Source: JBMORL01 sp049322335 (lineage in GTDB: Bacteria; Bacteroidota; Bacteroidia; Flavobacteriales_D; UBA2798). Taken from it: 50,487 nucleotides of DNA. Within the stretch, counting starts at the first letter, position 1; each line of letters opens with the position of its first letter. A program made the translations under genes and the position numbers. Below are positions 1 through 7,969 of this stretch, piece by piece. The notes under the pieces were generated by a model that did not search any database, was not told the origin of the DNA, and saw only the letters and a program-made list of their open reading frames with translations. The stretch covers positions 1 to 50,487 of the forward strand of contig JBMORL010000121.1 of assembly GCA_049322335.1 (NCBI GenBank). The letters run 5' to 3'.

Positions 1-800
1 TAGGTTGGGTGATGGTTACTGTTGTGGTGGCTGTGCATCCGTTGGCATCGGTTACCGTTACGTTGTAGGTTCCGGCTCCAAGTCCTGTCATATTATAGGT
101 TCCGCCTGAGGCTGCAATTTCTGTTCCGGCTGGATTACCTGAGGTGGTTCCTGTCCAGCTTACGTTATAGCCGGCTGTTCCGCCACTGGCTGTGATTGTC
201 CCTACTCCGTTAGTTCCTCCGTTGCAACTTACCGGTGTTGTGGTGTTGCTGGCTGTTACTCCGGTGGGTTGAGTAATGGTTACTGTTGTTGTTGCTGTAC
301 ATCCATTGGCATCGGTTACCGTTACGTTGTAGGTTCCGGCTCCAAGTCCTGTCATATTATAGGTTCCGCCACTGGCTGCGATTTCAGTTCCGGCTGGATT
401 ACCTGAGGTGGTTCCTGTCCAGCTTACGTTATAGCCGGCTGTTCCTCCACTGGCTGTGATTGTCCCTACTCCGTTAGTTCCTCCGTTGCAACTTACCGGT
501 GTTGTGGTGTTACTGGCTGTTACTGCTGTGGGTTGGGTTACGTTTACGGTAGTGGTAGCTACACAACCTGCTGCTGACGTTACAGTAATAGTATATGAAC
601 CTGCGGCAAGCCCTGTAATGTTATACGAGCCTCCGGAAGCAGCAATTTCTGTTCCGGCAGGATTTCCGCTGGAAGGACCCGCCCAGCTTACGTTATAGCC
701 CGGGTTTCCACCAGAAGCAGTAACGTTGATAGATCCGTTTGTTCCACCATTACAGGTAACGGGTGTTGGTGTTCCCGAAATGGTGGGCGGTGCGTTAATG
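1..800 (-). repeat. 264-base tandem repeats inside the SprB-like gene
   Basis: The DNA encoding the SprB-like units repeats with a period of 264 bases (88 residues). The same phrase ggcatcggttaccgttacg begins at 44 and at 308. The two left-most copies are nearly identical over their visible length. The copy at about 540-800 is clearly more diverged, and earlier units (about 1040-1560) more so. The gradient suggests recent expansion at the 3' side of the gene. Further copies may lie outside the window. Confidence 0.85.
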
Positions 801-2893
801 GTAACGCTAAGGTTTTCTGTATTTGTACAGGTTCCATTGGAAACTGTAAGAGAAACAGTAATTGTACCTGCCGTGCTGTAAGTAACAGCAGGAGGATTAA
901 CTCCTGAGCCGGTAGCCGGTGTAGCTCCGGCACCAAAATTCCAGGAATAAGAAGTGATTGAACCACTGGATATAGTTGAACCCGATCCGCTGAAGTTAAA
1001 ACTGTTTCCGGTTAAACATTGTGCTGCAACGGGAGTGATGTTGGCATCAATAGTTACGCCCGGATTGATGGTGACGGGAGTATTGGTTGTACATCCGTTG
1101 GCATCGGTAATGGTTACTGTGTAAGAACCTGCCAGCAAACCTGTAATAGTATAGGTGCCACCTGATGCGGCAATTTCTGTTCCTGCCGGATTTCCGGAAG
1201 CGGCACCCGACCAACTGATGTTGTATCCCGCAGTTCCGCCTGATCCTGTAACCAAAATAGATCCTGTTCCACCAACACAAGCCGGGTTGGTAGGAACACC
1301 AGTTACTGCAACTGCTGCAGGTACGGTTACCACAACAGCTACAGTTGCAGTACAACCACTGGCATCAGTAACTGTTACGTTATATGTTCCGGCTCCGAGT
1401 GCTGTCATATTATATGTGCCGCCTGAAGCTGCAATTTCTGTTCCGCCAGGGTTTCCACTCGTGGTTCCTGTCCAGCTTACGTTATAGGGAGCTACTCCAC
1501 CTGTAGCAGTAATTGTTGCTGTAGTTGTTCCTCCAAAACAGGGAGGGTTGGTGTGTGCCTGTGTAGCGGTTAATAGCGGTGGTTGGGTTATCGTAACTGT
1601 TCCGGTTGAAACACATCCGTTGTTGTCAGTAATAGTAACGTTGTATGTCCCGGCTGCAAGTCCGCTTACCGTATTGGCGCCTGCAACGTTATTAGCCGTT
1701 TGAATAGTTGTTCCACCGGCATTTGTCCATACAAAATCCCAGGGGCTTGCGCCTGATCCGGGAGTAGCAGTGGCTGTACCGTTAGTTCCACCAAAGCAAG
1801 TAACGTTGGTTTGAGTCATGGTGGGCGGGCCACAACATATTCCTATTGCATTAAAACTGGTGGCGTTATCATCATTACATCCATTATTTGACCATGAACC
1901 TGATTCTCCGTCACCGGAAGTATTTACGGTAACGTTAAGGTTCATTCCTGGAGTACAGGCTCCTACTGTCAGGTCCCAGCAAAAAGTCCAGCTGCATCCG
2001 GCACCATCACAGTTGTCACCAAAATTATTGTTGGCATTTGTTCCGGCATCAGGAGTATCAAAATAAAATCCGGTTCCCCAGGGTTGACCATTAACTGTAC
2101 CAATTCCTGTAGGAAAAAATAACCAATCGCCATCGGAGCCGGGACCAGGAATATTTTGTACTGTATTAGCCGGGTTAGGATTTGTTATTCCACCTGTCCA
2201 ACCAGCACCATAGGTAATTTGTACTCCGTGGAACCAGTTGGTATTTTGCTGGATCCAACCGCTTACCGTATAACAAAAAGTTACTACCTGACCTGCGGTA
2301 TATCCTCCATTAACGGGTGCGGGAGTAGCAGTGATGGAAGCTGTTTGAAGGCAGTCGTTACAGTCAATATCATTATCTACAGCAAGTGTAAAACTTGCAT
2401 CTGTTGCGGTTGCATTATTTCCGCTTATTTCAATCCAGTAAGTTTGACCGATCACTAACTGATAGGCCGTTAGAGTTCCTGAACCACCGGCAGGAATATT
2501 AGCACAACCCCAGGCCTGTAAATTATTGCAGGCACCTGTCCAAAGGGCAACACTTGCATTTGGAAACCCGGTGATATTAACGTTTACCTGGTTACCTGAA
2601 GCTACAAATGAATACCATGTATCCAAAGCGGGAGAAGCCTGTTGTCCGCCTCCACTGCAACCGGTTTGATATACATAAGGAGTAGCACCTGTAGCCCCTA
2701 CGGTGCTTTGGTTGTTTAAAGTTGTAGGAGCACCATTTTGTAATCCTCCCACGCAAGCACCGGGAGCGGGAAGTGTTCCCATGTTGGTAGCGCTGCAGGG
2801 ATTATCATTAGCGGGCTGAGCAAAAGCATGGGGAATTTCCGCCAGGAGTAAAAATGAAAAAAGAGTAATGTGTGGTAAAAATTTCAGTTTCAT
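1..2893 (-). CDS. SprB-like repeat surface protein, 3' end outside window
   Basis: Open reading frame from the ATG at 2893 to the left edge with no stop seen in 964 codons, so the C-terminus is missing. Residues 1-25 form a signal peptide ending HAFA, followed by Gln26. An N-terminal region of about 300 residues, with a PPC-like beta-sandwich look (LDTWYSFVASG), precedes repeats of the SprB type: each has a CNGGTNG-like start, an SGGTAGYNVSW core and an AGTYNVTVTDANGCT end. A PKD-like domain (SYSWNFGAG) lies around residues 610-700. SprB repeats are known from the gliding adhesin of Flavobacterium and from T9SS cargo, so a secreted adhesin is inferred. It starts 1 base after the stop of the small exported protein upstream, suggesting one transcript. 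A sorting domain is expected but not visible here. Confidence 0.85.
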   Translation of the reverse strand, partial: MKLKFLPHITLFSFLLLAEIPHAFAQPANDNPCSATNMGTLPAPGACVGGLQNGAPTTLNNQSTVGATGATPYVYQTGCSGGGQQASPALDTWYSFVASGNQVNVNITGFPNASVALWTGACNNLQAWGCANIPAGGSGTLTAYQLVIGQTYWIEISGNNATATDASFTLAVDNDIDCNDCLQTASITATPAPVNGGYTAGQVVTFCYTVSGWIQQNTNWFHGVQITYGAGWTGGITNPNPANTVQNIPGPGSDGDWLFFPTGIGTVNGQPWGTGFYFDTPDAGTNANNNFGDNCDGAGCSWTFCWDLTVGACTPGMNLNVTVNTSGDGESGSWSNNGCNDDNATSFNAIGICCGPPTMTQTNVTCFGGTNGTATATPGSGASPWDFVWTNAGGTTIQTANNVAGANTVSGLAAGTYNVTITDNNGCVSTGTVTITQPPLLTATQAHTNPPCFGGTTTATITATGGVAPYNVSWTGTTSGNPGGTEIAASGGTYNMTALGAGTYNVTVTDASGCTATVAVVVTVPAAVAVTGVPTNPACVGGTGSILVTGSGGTAGYNISWSGAASGNPAGTEIAASGGTYTITGLLAGSYTVTITDANGCTTNTPVTINPGVTIDANITPVAAQCLTGNSFNFSGSGSTISSGSITSYSWNFGAGATPATGSGVNPPAVTYSTAGTITVSLTVSNGTCTNTENLSVTINAPPTISGTPTPVTCNGGTNGSINVTASGGNPGYNVSWAGPSSGNPAGTEIAASGGSYNITGLAAGSYTITVTSAAGCVATTTVNVTQPTAVTASNTTTPVSCNGGTNGVGTITASGGTAGYNVSWTGTTSGNPAGTEIAASGGTYNMTGLGAGTYNVTVTDANGCTATTTVTITQPTGVTASNTTTPVSCNGGTNGVGTITASGGTAGYNVSWTGTTSGNPAGTEIAASGGTYNMTGLGAGTYNVTVTDANGCTATTTVTITQP

Positions 2894-2894
2894 T

Positions 2895-3296
2895 TTAGCG
2901 GAATTTTACGTTTTCGTTAGGCCTAACTTCAATGATATTATCGTTTTCTGCGAGTTTAAAAACTGCTTTATGCCGGGCTTCGGAATAGGATTCGGGATAA
3001 AAAGTTATTTCGTGTTTCAACAGGTTTTTTGACTGAAGATCGGCAGCAGAAAAAATTTCTACTTCAGGCCCGTTTTCGAAACGGATAATGAAGCTGGAAT
3101 TTCTTAACCGGTGATGGGAAAAATCGGCTTTATCAAGAGCACGGATATAGCTATCGATGTTACTGTATTTTTCGGAATCGATGATACGGTAGGTGACGTT
3201 ATTTTTTTCGGAGGATGAATTCGTTTGTGCAAATGATCCGGGCAACTGTGCTGAAAAGACAAAGATCAGCATCAGCAGTTTCATCAGTTTGTTCAT
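2895..3296 (-). CDS. Small exported protein of unknown function
   Basis: 133 residues. Residues 1-23 form a signal peptide (LIFVFSAQLPGSFA) with Gln at the predicted +1 position. The mature part of about 110 residues is charged and has no cysteine or recognisable motif; a segment with FIIRFENGPEVEIF suggests beta structure. I do not recognise a family. Its stop is separated by a single base from the ATG of the SprB-like protein, so the two are probably cotranscribed and the small protein may act with the adhesin at the envelope; that is inference from spacing only. Confidence 0.75.
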   Translation of the reverse strand: MNKLMKLLMLIFVFSAQLPGSFAQTNSSSEKNNVTYRIIDSEKYSNIDSYIRALDKADFSHHRLRNSSFIIRFENGPEVEIFSAADLQSKNLLKHEITFYPESYSEARHKAVFKLAENDNIIEVRPNENVKFR

Positions 3297-3569
3297 ATTG
3301 TTAGTTTGGTTTTATAGTGCCGTTTTGCAGGCAATACAATATCGCCTGTGACCATAGCGACACATATTCAAAGACCGAATATAGGAAAGACGGGTTGCCC
3401 GTTTACAAAATATTCCAACTATAGTTGCTAACATTTTTTAGTTTGAAAACCGAGCGAAGAAAAAATAAAAATGTGCTTTGTTATTTTTCAGGATGAGTGA
3501 TGAATTACCGCGCGTTTAGTTTTTTATTTAACACGTTGGTGAATTTATCTGATAGCAATTATGAAAAGA
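3297..3569. other. Non-coding gap upstream of the SprB-like operon
   Basis: About 270 bases between the exported-protein gene and the terminator of the next operon. It holds a short hairpin with ACGGG/CCCGT arms at about 3389-3402 and presumably the promoter of the leftward operon, but I could not identify convincing -33/-7 boxes. No open reading frame worth reporting. Confidence 0.5.
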
Positions 3570-3596
3570 AAAAGCCCGCTTTTTTTTGCGGGCCCT
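3570..3596 (-). terminator. Rho-independent terminator of the sigma-factor operon
   Basis: Read on the minus strand, a GCCCGC/GCGGGC stem (3588-3593 with 3574-3579) around an A-rich loop is followed by TTTTTCTTTTC. It sits about 30 bases after the stop of the T9SS type B protein. Confidence 0.8.
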
Positions 3597-3623
3597 TTCA
3601 TGGATTTATGAATAAAAAAACTA

Positions 3624-4910
3624 CTACTTATTTAAAAGTGTGACGCTTCCTTTGTAAGGTTCTTCACCGGAAATGGTTACGATCCACACATATGCTCCTT
3701 CGGGAGCCATTTTATTGTCTGAGGTATAACGTCCATCCCAGGGTTTGTCGGTGGTTCTTGTAGAATACACCAGTTTACCGGAACGATCGTAGATATTCAT
3801 GGTGAAATCAACATCCATTATTTTCAATGCTTCAGGGATAAACGTATTGTTTAATGCATCTCCGTTAGGAGTAAATGTATTGGGAGCAAGCAGGCTGTAT
3901 TCATTTTCTACCATCACTACCTGGCTAACGGTGTTGGAACATCCGTTTTCACCGGCAACCGTCAATTCAACAGGATAATTTCCTTTATGTCGGAGGAATA
4001 ATTTCGGTTCTGCTTCATTGGAAACGCTTCCGTCTTTAAACTTCCAGTTGTATTGGCCGCGTGAACTGTTATTGGTGAACACTGTCCATGGTTTACCATC
4101 CGTATACACCTCGTTCCATGTAAAGGCAACTTCCGGAGTTGGTTTTACAACTATAGTTTTTTCAGAAACAGGTGATTTTTTTTCATCATTTCCATTGGTG
4201 AAATATAATTTCACGGTATAAGTTCCCGGATCTTTAAACGTATAATCAAATCCGGCTCCTGTAATTTCTGTTTCTCCTTCAATTTCCCAATGTCCGGTAA
4301 GTTTATTTCCGGTATTGGCACAAGTGAAATTTATTTTTTCACCTACACAATATTCTTCGCCTGAGAGAATTACAGGTGTAATTTTAGAAAGATCGGGAGC
4401 CTGAATGGTTGTGTTATTATTTAAAGGATTGTTGTTTACAGGAGTATTATTTACAGGAGTAACCGGATCAGGCCTGTTTACATTGTTATTGTTTACGACA
4501 ACAGGATCAGGATTATTTACCGGTGTATTATTTACATTGTTATTTACAACATTACCATTATCAATATTGTTTTCCTTTACCTGAACAGCATGATCTTTTT
4601 GTTCTTCTTTATTAATGGAAGAAGGGATGATCAATGTATTGTTATCCTGTGTTTGTTTAATTACAGCTGTTCCCTTATCATTTTTAACGGTAGTTGTAGT
4701 ATCACCTGATTCGCTGTTATAATAGAGCAACGCTGCAGTTCCCACTACAACAGCCACAGAGGCAACGGCCAGCCATTTGGCGGAAGAGTTTCCTCCGGCA
4801 GGTTTGCCCAGCGATTTCTCCATACGGGCCCACTGGGATGCATCATAAGGCATCTCGTAGTCTCCGAGAGAATTTTTAAGGGCATTTTCAAATTTATCTA
4901 ACTTATTCAT
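3624..4910 (-). CDS. Membrane-anchored protein with T9SS type B (gliding-motility) C-terminal domain, paired with ECF sigma factor
   Basis: 428 residues. The N-terminal 40 residues (MNKLDKFENALKNSL, then PYDASQWARME) are cytoplasm-like and resemble the leading segment of proteins that follow ECF sigma genes in Bacteroidota. A transmembrane helix lies at about 45-64 (VASVAVVVGTAALLYY). An Asn/Pro-rich low-complexity linker with repeated VNN and PVNN words spans about 90-175, followed by two PKD-like domains. The last 90 residues match the type B sorting domain (CHU_C family): FTPNGDALNNTF, NIYDRSGKLVY, WDGR and PEGAYVW. The gene starts 2 bases after the sigma-factor stop. A role as anti-sigma or envelope sensor is inferred from the pairing and topology, not from a recognised anti-sigma domain. 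Confidence 0.85.
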   Translation of the reverse strand: MNKLDKFENALKNSLGDYEMPYDASQWARMEKSLGKPAGGNSSAKWLAVASVAVVVGTAALLYYNSESGDTTTTVKNDKGTAVIKQTQDNNTLIIPSSINKEEQKDHAVQVKENNIDNGNVVNNNVNNTPVNNPDPVVVNNNNVNRPDPVTPVNNTPVNNNPLNNNTTIQAPDLSKITPVILSGEEYCVGEKINFTCANTGNKLTGHWEIEGETEITGAGFDYTFKDPGTYTVKLYFTNGNDEKKSPVSEKTIVVKPTPEVAFTWNEVYTDGKPWTVFTNNSSRGQYNWKFKDGSVSNEAEPKLFLRHKGNYPVELTVAGENGCSNTVSQVVMVENEYSLLAPNTFTPNGDALNNTFIPEALKIMDVDFTMNIYDRSGKLVYSTRTTDKPWDGRYTSDNKMAPEGAYVWIVTISGEEPYKGSVTLLNK

Positions 4911-4912
4911 AC

Positions 4913-5494
4913 TTACTTTATACTTAACTGTTGTTCCAGTATTTTTTTCAAATTCATTTTTGCTTTGGCGAGATTAGATTTGGATGTGCCGATATTAATG
5001 TTGAGCATTTCTGCTATTTCCTTATGCGAGTAGTTTTCATACACATATAAGTTGAACACTGTCCGGTAGGCGGGAGAAAGCCGCTGCATGGCATCCAGCA
5101 CCATTTCGGGTTTGATGTTTTCGTAGATACTGCTATCATTTTCTTCTTCCATCCGGTCGGGGCTTTCATCATCTTCATCGTTGCTGATATTTCTATCATC
5201 TTCCAGCAGAACGATATTTTTGTTTTTCCGGAAATGGTCGATAGAGGTATTAACCACTATTCTGCGAAGCCATCCTTCAAAAGAACCGTTGAAATTAAAA
5301 TCACCGATCTTTTCGAAAGCTTTTATATAGGCTTCCTGCAAAATATCCTGGGCAGTATCACGATCACGCGTATAGCGCATACAAACCGCCATCATCTTAC
5401 CAAAGAACTCGCGAAAAAGTTGCTCCTGGCATCTTCGATCGCCTGCTGCACATCCTTTGATAGCACTTTCCAGTTGATCTGAAGACAGTCTCAT
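4913..5494 (-). CDS. ECF-type RNA polymerase sigma factor
   Basis: 193 residues, the usual length for an ECF sigma factor. Region 2 is recognisable at about 20-95 (RDTAQDILQEAYIKAF, then FEGWLRRIVVNTSIDHFRK). Region 4 is at about 130-190 (LSPAYRTVFNLYVYENYSHKEIAEML, the helix-turn-helix, then SKSNLAKAKMNLKK). An acidic linker of about 30 residues (SNDEDDESPDRMEEEND) joins them. The sigma factor directs RNA polymerase to a specific promoter set, probably including its own operon. The neighbouring membrane protein with a T9SS tail is the likely regulator or output. Group assignment within the ECF families is not possible by eye. Confidence 0.93.
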   Translation of the reverse strand: MRLSSDQLESAIKGCAAGDRRCQEQLFREFFGKMMAVCMRYTRDRDTAQDILQEAYIKAFEKIGDFNFNGSFEGWLRRIVVNTSIDHFRKNKNIVLLEDDRNISNDEDDESPDRMEEENDSSIYENIKPEMVLDAMQRLSPAYRTVFNLYVYENYSHKEIAEMLNINIGTSKSNLAKAKMNLKKILEQQLSIK

Positions 5495-5639
5495 CCTTTT
5501 TCTGTTAATTTAGACGGGGTCTTTTTCACGAGGTTGCCTTTTTTGTGGCCGGGTTTGGATTAAACTTTGTCAAAATTCGCCAAAAGCCTTATAAATATCG
5601 GCAAAAAAACCGGTTTTAAAAAGCTAATACCCATTTATT

Positions 5640-5656
5640 TGATATAATTTTAGCCC
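5640..5656 (+). promoter_or_regulatory. Possible promoter of mdh
   Basis: The box TAATTTTA at 5645-5652, followed by GCCCC and about 35 bases before the mdh ATG, resembles the Bacteroidota -7 element TAnnTTTG. No TTTG is visible at the expected -33 distance, so this is a weak call. Confidence 0.3.
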
Positions 5657-5691
5657 CGCAAATCACTAAAAACCAACTAAACCATAAAGCC

Positions 5692-6630
5692 ATGAAAGTA
5701 ACCGTAGTAGGAGCAGGAAATGTAGGAGCCACCTGCGCTGATGTTTTGGCTCAGAAAGATGTTGTAAACGAGATCGTTCTCCTTGATATCAAAGAAGGCT
5801 TTGCAGAAGGAAAAGCACTTGACGTTTGGGAAGCCGCTCCTATTTACCTTTGGGATACCCGTACAGTAGGGTCTACCAACGATTATGCAAAAACCGCCAA
5901 CTCGGATGTGGTAGTCATTACTTCTGGACTTCCCCGCAAACCGGGAATGAGCCGCGATGACCTTATCGCTACCAATGCCGGGATTGTAAAATCGGTTACC
6001 GAAAACATTATTAAATATTCGCCCAATGCTATCATTATAGTAGTATCGAATCCTTTGGATGTAATGACTTATTGCGCTTACCTCACAGCAAAAATCGATT
6101 CGAAAAAAGTAATGGGTATGGCCGGCATTCTGGATACTGCCCGTTACCGCGCTTTCCTTGCTGATGAACTGAAAGTTTCTCCCAAAGATATCCAGGCTGT
6201 ATTGATGGGTGGACATGGTGATACCATGGTTCCTCTTCCCCGTTACACTACTGTTGGCGGAATTCCCGTTACCGAATTGGTTCCGAAAGATCGTTTGAAT
6301 GCTATTATAGAAAGAACAAAAACCGGTGGCGGAGAAATTGTACAATTATTAGGCACCTCGGCATGGTATGCACCTGGCGCTGCGGCTGCTCAAATGGTAG
6401 AAGCCATTGTGCGTGACGCCAAAAGAGTAGTTCCTGTTTGTGCCATGCTGAACGGTGAATACGGAATGAAAGATATTTATCTCGGTGTTCCTGTTATCCT
6501 GGGTAAAAAAGGAATTGAAAAGATTATCGAACTAAAACTCAATGATGAAGAAAAAGCCCTGCTGGCCGAATCTGCCAAAGCCGTTAAATCGGTAATGGAT
6601 GTGCTGGACAATATGAAAGTAGTGGCTTGA
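5692..6630 (+). CDS. mdh: Malate dehydrogenase
   Basis: 312 residues, the length of the LDH-like malate dehydrogenase family. It catalyses NAD-dependent interconversion of malate and oxaloacetate in the TCA cycle, in the cytoplasm. The Rossmann motif GAGNVG is at 7-12, and Asp32 after the second strand is the usual NAD-ribose ligand. The substrate loop has PRKPGMSRDD with Arg82 and Arg88 (Arg at the specificity position supports malate over lactate). Asn120, the pair Asp148/Arg151, and catalytic His175 in GGHGDTMVP are all present. It is monocistronic: the upstream gene is divergent and a strong terminator follows. Another TCA enzyme, FumC, is encoded about 30 kb away. Confidence 0.97.
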   Translation: MKVTVVGAGNVGATCADVLAQKDVVNEIVLLDIKEGFAEGKALDVWEAAPIYLWDTRTVGSTNDYAKTANSDVVVITSGLPRKPGMSRDDLIATNAGIVKSVTENIIKYSPNAIIIVVSNPLDVMTYCAYLTAKIDSKKVMGMAGILDTARYRAFLADELKVSPKDIQAVLMGGHGDTMVPLPRYTTVGGIPVTELVPKDRLNAIIERTKTGGGEIVQLLGTSAWYAPGAAAAQMVEAIVRDAKRVVPVCAMLNGEYGMKDIYLGVPVILGKKGIEKIIELKLNDEEKALLAESAKAVKSVMDVLDNMKVVA

Positions 6631-6647
6631 TTATTTGCGAATGAAAT

Positions 6648-6683
6648 AAAAACCCTGGTGCAACATCACCGGGGTTTTTTGTT
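6648..6683 (+). terminator. Rho-independent terminator of mdh
   Basis: A 10-base stem AACCCTGGTG (6651-6660) pairs with CACCGGGGTT (6667-6676) apart from one mismatch. The loop is six bases and a T-run follows. It ends mdh transcription. Confidence 0.88.
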
Positions 6684-6751
6684 AATGAACTTTATAATTG
6701 AAACAACGTACAGGGGAATAATTAAATTTGTTTGACTTAAAAACCCGACAT

Positions 6752-7870
6752 GTGAAAAAAATTGCTGCTATTGGAATTGTACTGATCTTATCTGCTGTTA
6801 TTGTTTTGAAAAGTTGCGGAGGGAAAAAAAGTGGAGGAAAAGGAGATGATATTAAAAAGGATTCGGTTACACAATATCATCCGATAAGCAAAATCACCCA
6901 ACCCATTTATGATAAACAATTGATTGCCGGCAACCCGGTAGATATTGAAATTCAGTTAAGCCAACAACCTGCCGATTTTGATTCGCTTTATGTAAAAGCA
7001 GATGGGAAAATTATTTTTTCTACCAATGAATTGAAGACCAACTACAACATACAGTGGAAAGACAGCCTGCAGAAAGTCGGTTATCACGTTATTGAATCGA
7101 GGATAAAGTTCAAAAACGGGAAAATGGAAAATATTCCTTCCCGGTTTTTTGTGTTGTCGGATGTAACGCCTGTTGAGTATACCTACACCATTGTAAATAA
7201 ATTTCCACATGATGAAAATGCCTATACACAGGGACTGGAGATCAGCAACGGGAAATTATATGAAGGAACAGGACAATTCGGACAATCGCAGCTGCGGCAG
7301 GTTGATCTTTCAACCGGAGTTGTAAAAAATTCGGTGAAACTGGATGATAATTATTTTGGTGAAGGCATTACCGTGATGGGAAACAAAATCTATCAGCTCA
7401 CCTGGAAAAATAAAACCGGATTTGTTTATGATAAAACCACGTTTAATAAACTGGAAGAATTCACCTATATCACCGAAGGCTGGGGACTGGCCAACGATGG
7501 GAAACATCTTATTTTAAGTGACGGCACCAGTCTTCTGTATTTTTTGGATCCGGTGAGTTTTAAAATTGTAAAAACACTTGACGTGTGGGATAACAAAAGT
7601 ATGCAGGTGTTGCTCAACGAACTGGAATACATAGACGGAAAAATATGGGCGAATGTTTACCAGAGTGATATTATTCTTCAGATTGATCCTGTTTCGGGAA
7701 AAGTGTTGGGAAAAGTTGACCTGACAGGAATTATGAAACCCGAAGATACTAATGCCGGAGCTGAAGTGTTGAATGGGATTGCCTATGATACTAACGGTAA
7801 AAGGATATTCGTAACCGGGAAAAACTGGGGAAAATTGTATGAAATAACCGTGAAAGAAAAAGGAATTTAA
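6752..7870 (+). CDS. Glutaminyl-peptide cyclotransferase (plant/bacterial type), membrane-anchored
   Basis: Converts N-terminal Gln to pyroglutamate. The C-terminal 240 residues match the five-bladed propeller cyclotransferase family (Glu_cyclase_2): FPHDENAYTQGLE, LYEGTGQFGQSQLRQVDL, YFGEGITV, QLTWKNKTGFVYD, EGWGLANDGKHLILSDG, NELEYIDGKIWANVYQSD, then AGAEVLNGIAYD and VTGKNWGKLYE. An N-terminal beta domain of about 100 residues precedes it. I chose the GTG at 6752, giving MKKIAAIG and a hydrophobic segment ending LKSC, a probable though imperfect lipobox; an in-frame TTG at 6728 adds eight residues. Periplasmic exposure fits a job on exported proteins, nearly all of which here carry Gln after the signal peptide. 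Confidence 0.93.
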   Translation: MKKIAAIGIVLILSAVIVLKSCGGKKSGGKGDDIKKDSVTQYHPISKITQPIYDKQLIAGNPVDIEIQLSQQPADFDSLYVKADGKIIFSTNELKTNYNIQWKDSLQKVGYHVIESRIKFKNGKMENIPSRFFVLSDVTPVEYTYTIVNKFPHDENAYTQGLEISNGKLYEGTGQFGQSQLRQVDLSTGVVKNSVKLDDNYFGEGITVMGNKIYQLTWKNKTGFVYDKTTFNKLEEFTYITEGWGLANDGKHLILSDGTSLLYFLDPVSFKIVKTLDVWDNKSMQVLLNELEYIDGKIWANVYQSDIILQIDPVSGKVLGKVDLTGIMKPEDTNAGAEVLNGIAYDTNGKRIFVTGKNWGKLYEITVKEKGI

Positions 7871-7905
7871 GTTCAAATTCAAGTTTTATTGCCAACGCTC
7901 TAATG

Positions 7906-7944
7906 CAGATTGCTTCTCATACCAGGGCGCGTGATCGCAATGAC
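7906..7944. repeat. Dispersed CAGATTGC...GCAATGAC intergenic repeat, copy 1
   Basis: Constant ends CAGATTGC and CGCAATGAC enclose a variable centre. A second copy with a different centre lies at 26836-26870. Read on the other strand it begins GTCATTGCGA, a phrase common between genes in many bacteria. It lies between convergent genes. Confidence 0.6.
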
Positions 7945-7969
7945 AAACGCACCAATAAATTATAATAAA

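Noticed and set aside
456..1487. Plus-strand and alternate-frame reading frames across the left 1.5 kb
   Set aside because: They are shadows of the SprB-like gene on the minus strand; its frame is open throughout and encodes recognisable repeats, whereas the others are Pro/Val/Thr-biased antisense readings.
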